Source: UM-FILTER-37-12 sp964344965
Lineage (GTDB): Bacteria > Patescibacteriota > Patescibacteriia > Magasanikbacterales > UBA922
Direction: 5' to 3'
Assembly: GCA_964344965.1 (NCBI GenBank)
Contig: CAYFPJ010000019.1
Span: 1-25,395 of the forward strand
Length of the DNA stretch: 25,395 nt
Below are positions 22,603-25,395 of the stretch, one piece after another. Made by a program: the position numbers and the translations under genes. Below the pieces are notes generated by a model. The model was not told the origin of the DNA. It saw only the letters and a program-made list of their open reading frames with translations, and ran no database searches. The stretch's first letter is position 1. Every line of letters begins with the position of its first letter.

Positions 22603-23967
22603 ATGCCAAGCACCCCCCAACCCACAATCCTCATCAAAAAAAAAGACGGAACAAAAGAGCGCGTCCTACTTTCTGAACTCCAAAAAAGAAAAAAGACAAA
22701 ACAACCTCCAAAAAATAATAAAATAATTTTAGACAAAAAAGAAGAAAAAGTAGATGTAGCCGGACAGCCAGAACAAGTAAAAAATACAACCAATAATGCA
22801 ATCAACAAGAAAAAAGAAAAACCACCAAAACCAAAGCCCACAAAAACCACACAGAAAGCACCACCAAAAAATAACATCACCATCGAAGCCTACCAACCAC
22901 CAGAAGAGCCAAATTATTTCAATGAAGATGAGTGGGAAGAGTCTGATCAAAGTGTCGCCACTTATGAAGAAGATAGTGTTGACTTTGTGGATGAGGAAAA
23001 AGAAGAGCTCTTTTTTGAAAATCAAGAAGAAGTCATGGTGCCAGCTGTTGTGGGAGAACATCATCTCGCTGTAGACGCACCAGTTGTTGACGCCTTCGTC
23101 GACCAGGCAGCAGCTCAGGCCTGGGACCAGGAAGACCATCAATCCCTTTTGGAAGAAAAAATAGAACTAGAAGATGAAAAAGAAACCAAGCTTCCACATG
23201 CTAGGGAAGATTCTGTAGAAGGTGTGTTGGCAAGTCTACCTTTCAAAATTCCTGCAGATCTAAAAGGAAGACTCTCTTCACTTATCCAGTCTAGGATCAA
23301 GGATATACGTAGTGACAACCAAGTGATAGAATATGCTGAGCGCTCAGCTGATATGGGAGGATTGGGTCTCAGCCCAGAAAATTCATCCCTACTGATATCC
23401 ACCATCCAAAAGGTATTTCACGTCAGACCCACAACAGTAATACCAAAAAACAAAAAAACAAAAAGTGACCTAGTCACTAGTATGAAATTACCAAAAGCTC
23501 ATCCTACGAATGTGGCAGCCAGCTTAGCACAAAACCATGACTCTACCCGAGGAGGAGATACAAATCAAAAAATTGCAAAACCACAATCAAAAAACAGAAA
23601 TCCTATTTTACACGATGTCATCGCTCCGTCCCCGCACCCAGAAGATAGGACAATCAGTCCTATGGACGAACTGCGTAATTTTTCTCTTGTGGATTTTCGT
23701 CGTCTTTCTACAAATGTTGATCAGGCCAAAGAAATACTTCTCAATAAATTTGCACAACTAAAACAAGAATCCTTCATTCTATTTTTGAAAAGTGGAGAAG
23801 CTTGGAGAAAAAGTCCTTTGTTCCAAATTTATTCTACGATACTTTATGAATCTATAAGCACCGGCAGGACAGTCGCAGAAGTGATAGCGTCAAAGGGTGA
23901 CAGCGACAGCATATCAGGAGAAGAATTCACAGCTCTGGCTAGTGTCGGAAAAGTATTGGCGACTTAA
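22603..23967 (+). CDS. Uncharacterised protein with disordered Lys/Pro-rich N-terminus in the T4SS-like cluster, 454 aa
   Basis: The family is not recognised. Residues 1-95 are rich in Lys, Pro, Thr and Asn and look disordered. Residues 100-200 are strongly acidic. Two compact helical segments follow, at about 205-270 (SLPFKIPADLKGRLSSLIQS) and 350-454 (SPMDELRNFSLVDFRRLS to the end). They are joined by a second basic linker. There is no signal peptide or membrane helix. The first 280 bp of the coding strand are rich in A and C and poor in T, unlike the flanking genes. A run of nine A (22636-22644) encodes Lys codons near the start. It begins 9 bp after the previous gene. A tether or substrate-handling role is possible but unproven. 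Confidence 0.8.
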   Translation: MPSTPQPTILIKKKDGTKERVLLSELQKRKKTKQPPKNNKIILDKKEEKVDVAGQPEQVKNTTNNAINKKKEKPPKPKPTKTTQKAPPKNNITIEAYQPPEEPNYFNEDEWEESDQSVATYEEDSVDFVDEEKEELFFENQEEVMVPAVVGEHHLAVDAPVVDAFVDQAAAQAWDQEDHQSLLEEKIELEDEKETKLPHAREDSVEGVLASLPFKIPADLKGRLSSLIQSRIKDIRSDNQVIEYAERSADMGGLGLSPENSSLLISTIQKVFHVRPTTVIPKNKKTKSDLVTSMKLPKAHPTNVAASLAQNHDSTRGGDTNQKIAKPQSKNRNPILHDVIAPSPHPEDRTISPMDELRNFSLVDFRRLSTNVDQAKEILLNKFAQLKQESFILFLKSGEAWRKSPLFQIYSTILYESISTGRTVAEVIASKGDSDSISGEEFTALASVGKVLAT

Positions 23968-24070
23968 TTTTTCGTTTGGTGTAATCCAGACATCTCAAAG
24001 GTGCATATCAAATAATTCAAACCCTGTTGATTTTTGTACCCTTTGAAACCTTTTTAACCTTTCAAAAAGC

Positions 24071-24511
24071 ATGCAACAATTCGTCGTGCCACAATTTATA
24101 GAGGTTGAGGATAAGATTTTTGGGCCGATTACCACTCGGCAGTTTTTGATATTACTTGTGGCTGGACTTACCATTTTCGTGGCGTACAAATATGCAGATT
24201 TTGCACTTTTTGTTACCACTTGTATTGTAGTTGGTGGCGGCGCCTTACTGTTTGCATTTGTCAAGATAAATGGTCAACATTTTCATTTTTTCTTGTTAAA
24301 CATTATCCAAACTATCCGTAAGCCAGGGCTCCGTATATGGCAAAAAAATTATGATAAAAAAGAATTGGAATACCTACGAAACAGGGATGCTAAGATTGAG
24401 GTGGCAGAAATGGTTGAGCGTAAACAAGTAAAACGTAAACATATTAGAGATTTGTCTCTTATTGTTAATACTGGGGGATATTACAATCCAAATGATTTTA
24501 GTCAGAGATAA
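24071..24511 (+). CDS. PrgI family protein (T4SS inner-membrane component)
   Basis: The 146-aa protein starts MQQFVVPQFIEVEDKIFGPI and has two membrane helices (about 24-39 and 44-64) followed by a basic cytoplasmic tail. This is the pattern of the PrgI family (PF12666), a VirB3-like partner that sits next to VirB4-type ATPases in Gram-positive and Patescibacteria conjugation-like systems. The PQFIEVEDKI and GPIT.RQF blocks are typical. The next gene is a VirB4/TraC-type domain, the expected neighbour. The ATG at 24071 follows a CCTTTGAAACCTTTTTAACC-type repeat and has no Shine-Dalgarno. Confidence 0.88.
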   Translation: MQQFVVPQFIEVEDKIFGPITTRQFLILLVAGLTIFVAYKYADFALFVTTCIVVGGGALLFAFVKINGQHFHFFLLNIIQTIRKPGLRIWQKNYDKKELEYLRNRDAKIEVAEMVERKQVKRKHIRDLSLIVNTGGYYNPNDFSQR

Positions 24512-24534
24512 AGATAGGGCAGCTTATTGATTTG

Positions 24535-24543
24535 TGCTATAAT
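24535..24543 (+). promoter_or_regulatory. Extended -10 promoter before the VirB4-type gene
   Basis: TG-C-TATAAT (24535-24543) is a full extended -10 element. No convincing -35 is seen, which such promoters can do without. It would give a leader of about 95 nt made up of an inverted repeat. Confidence 0.45.
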
Positions 24544-24549
24544 GATATG

Positions 24550-24641
24550 TACGAAAATATATAATATGCGAAAATGCGAACAGTACGAAATTTACGAAAT
24601 TATTTTTTCGTACCTTTCGTATATTTCGTAATTTCGCACAT
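24550..24641. repeat. Inverted array of TACGAA/TTCGTA units before the VirB4-type gene
   Basis: The left half has GTACGAAA, ATGCGAAAATGCGAA and GTACGAAATTTACGAAATT. The right half has their complements, TTTTTTCGTACC, TTTCGTATATTTCGTAA and TTTCGCACAT. The whole leader can fold into a long hairpin ending just before the ATG at 24644. It resembles the ACGAAT/ATTCGT element at 9008-9153 in style. Confidence 0.75.
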
Positions 24642-24643
24642 AA

Positions 24644-25330
24644 ATGAAAGACAAAAAAAAGAAAAACAAAAAAAAGAAAAGACCATCTACTCAAGCACAC
24701 TTACCGATATCTGAAATAAAAGATGGTGTCCTAGTTTTAAAAGATGGCACTTTGCGGAAAATACTGATGACCTCAAGTATTAATTTTGCTTTAAAATCAG
24801 AAGACGAGCAAAATGCTTTGATCTCATCTTATGTTAGCTTCCTAAATTCCCTTGATTTTTCACTACAGATCGTTGCCCAGTCTCGTCGTCTACAGATCAA
24901 GCCTTATCTGGAGAAACTTTCCAAAATGGAGCAAGAACAAAGTAACGAACTTTTGAGAGTGCAGATTGCAGATTATAGAGCATTTGTTGAGGAGATTGTA
25001 GACATTGGTCAAATCATGACCAAGAAGTTTTATGTGGTGGTCCCGTATGACCCACTTGCCAATAAGAAGAAAGGTTTTTTTACCAGACTGAAAGGTGTTT
25101 TGAAGCCAGCTCTCACTATTAGACTGAAAGAGGAGCGTTTTCAAAAAAGGAAGTCTGAGCTAGATCTGAGAGTGCGACAAGTGGTGAGTGGTCTGCAAGC
25201 TATGAATCTTCAAGCTGTGGAAATGAATACTCAGGCCCTCATTGAATTGTATTATTCTACCTACAACCCAGACATTGCTTTTGCAGAAGGATTGGGGGAT
25301 GTAGATGAGATGCAGGTGGAGAAAACTTAA
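24644..25330 (+). CDS. VirB4/TraC-type N-terminal domain protein, no ATPase domain
   Basis: The 228-aa protein has a Lys-only basic start (residues 2-13), then ISEIKDGVLVLKDGTLRKIL, a segment ending FYVVVPYDP, and a helical C-terminal part. This is the pattern of the N-terminal (TraC-like) domain of VirB4 ATPases. No Walker A or B motif is present, and the gene ends in a normal TAA. In many Patescibacteria the VirB4 ATPase is encoded separately right after such an ORF (family knowledge, moderately sure). Here the window ends 65 bp later, so the ATPase gene would lie just outside. The neighbour prgI supports the call. The ATG at 24644 has no Shine-Dalgarno. Confidence 0.75.
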   Translation: MKDKKKKNKKKKRPSTQAHLPISEIKDGVLVLKDGTLRKILMTSSINFALKSEDEQNALISSYVSFLNSLDFSLQIVAQSRRLQIKPYLEKLSKMEQEQSNELLRVQIADYRAFVEEIVDIGQIMTKKFYVVVPYDPLANKKKGFFTRLKGVLKPALTIRLKEERFQKRKSELDLRVRQVVSGLQAMNLQAVEMNTQALIELYYSTYNPDIAFAEGLGDVDEMQVEKT

Positions 25331-25343
25331 ATTAATTTTTAAT

Positions 25344-25395
25344 TTTTAATACCCCCATAATCCACTGACGAAGTCAGTGGTCACCATCCCATCGA
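25344..25395. repeat. Right copy of the 52-bp terminal inverted repeat
   Basis: This is the exact reverse complement of 3-54, with the hairpin CCACTGAC-GAA-GTCAGTGG at 25362-25380. It begins 13 bp after the stop of the VirB4-type gene. A VirB4 ATPase gene would be expected beyond it. Confidence 0.9.

Noticed and set aside
1..25395. Circular or complete plasmid/phage interpretation from the repeated ends.
   Set aside because: The end repeats are inverted, not direct, so they do not indicate circularity. The content is core chromosomal translation genes.

Overview
The window looks like a chromosomal contig from an AT-rich bacterium of the Patescibacteria (Candidate Phyla Radiation) type. The reasons are the mix of compact translation genes with a Patescibacteria-style VirB6/PrgI/VirB4 gene set, a DUF4015 protein, and start codons that almost all lack a Shine-Dalgarno sequence. 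UGA acts as a stop codon (several genes end in TGA) and an RF2 gene is present, so the SR1/Gracilibacteria UGA-Gly code is excluded. The lineage assignment is an inference; no 16S rRNA is present.

Layout. 1-450: a hypothetical gene running out of the left end. 750-2430: rpsB and tsf behind a strong promoter. 2466-2727 (minus): a GC-rich, deeply nested structured RNA with its own promoter and terminator that I cannot assign to a family. 2909-4636: prfB (RF2, no frameshift) and tsaC. 4812-7265: an MFS transporter and a membrane-anchored DUF4015 protein. 7491-7694 (minus): a GC-rich zinc-ribbon gene that looks foreign. 7835-8998: a PLP aminotransferase. 9194-9383: a 6S-like small RNA. 9473-10772: a class I glutamine amidotransferase and a DUF3592-like membrane protein. 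10795-11233: a decayed gene. 11316-11489 (minus): rpmB (bL28). 11700-12296: an M50 site-2 protease. 12364-15956: the str operon rpsL-rpsG-fusA behind a promoter and a leader that resembles an attenuator. 16443-25330: a type IV secretion-like cluster made of a 1581-residue VirB6/TrbL-like membrane protein, two unrecognised soluble proteins, PrgI, and a stand-alone VirB4/TraC N-terminal domain.

The gaps between genes are as notable as the genes. They hold many unrelated palindromic or inverted-repeat elements of about 80-160 bp, period-7 tandem repeats, and a 99-bp insertion/duplication at the 3' end of fusA. Two of the inverted repeats end a few bases before a -35 box. The two window ends are a 52-bp inverted repeat of each other, with a hairpin inside. 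This most likely means the contig was cut at a dispersed repeat.

How the genes work together: rpsB, tsf, prfB, tsaC, rpmB, rpsL, rpsG and fusA form a translation core (ribosome, elongation, termination, t6A tRNA modification). The last 9 kb encodes an envelope-spanning ATP-driven machine whose motor ATPase domain presumably lies just past the right end.
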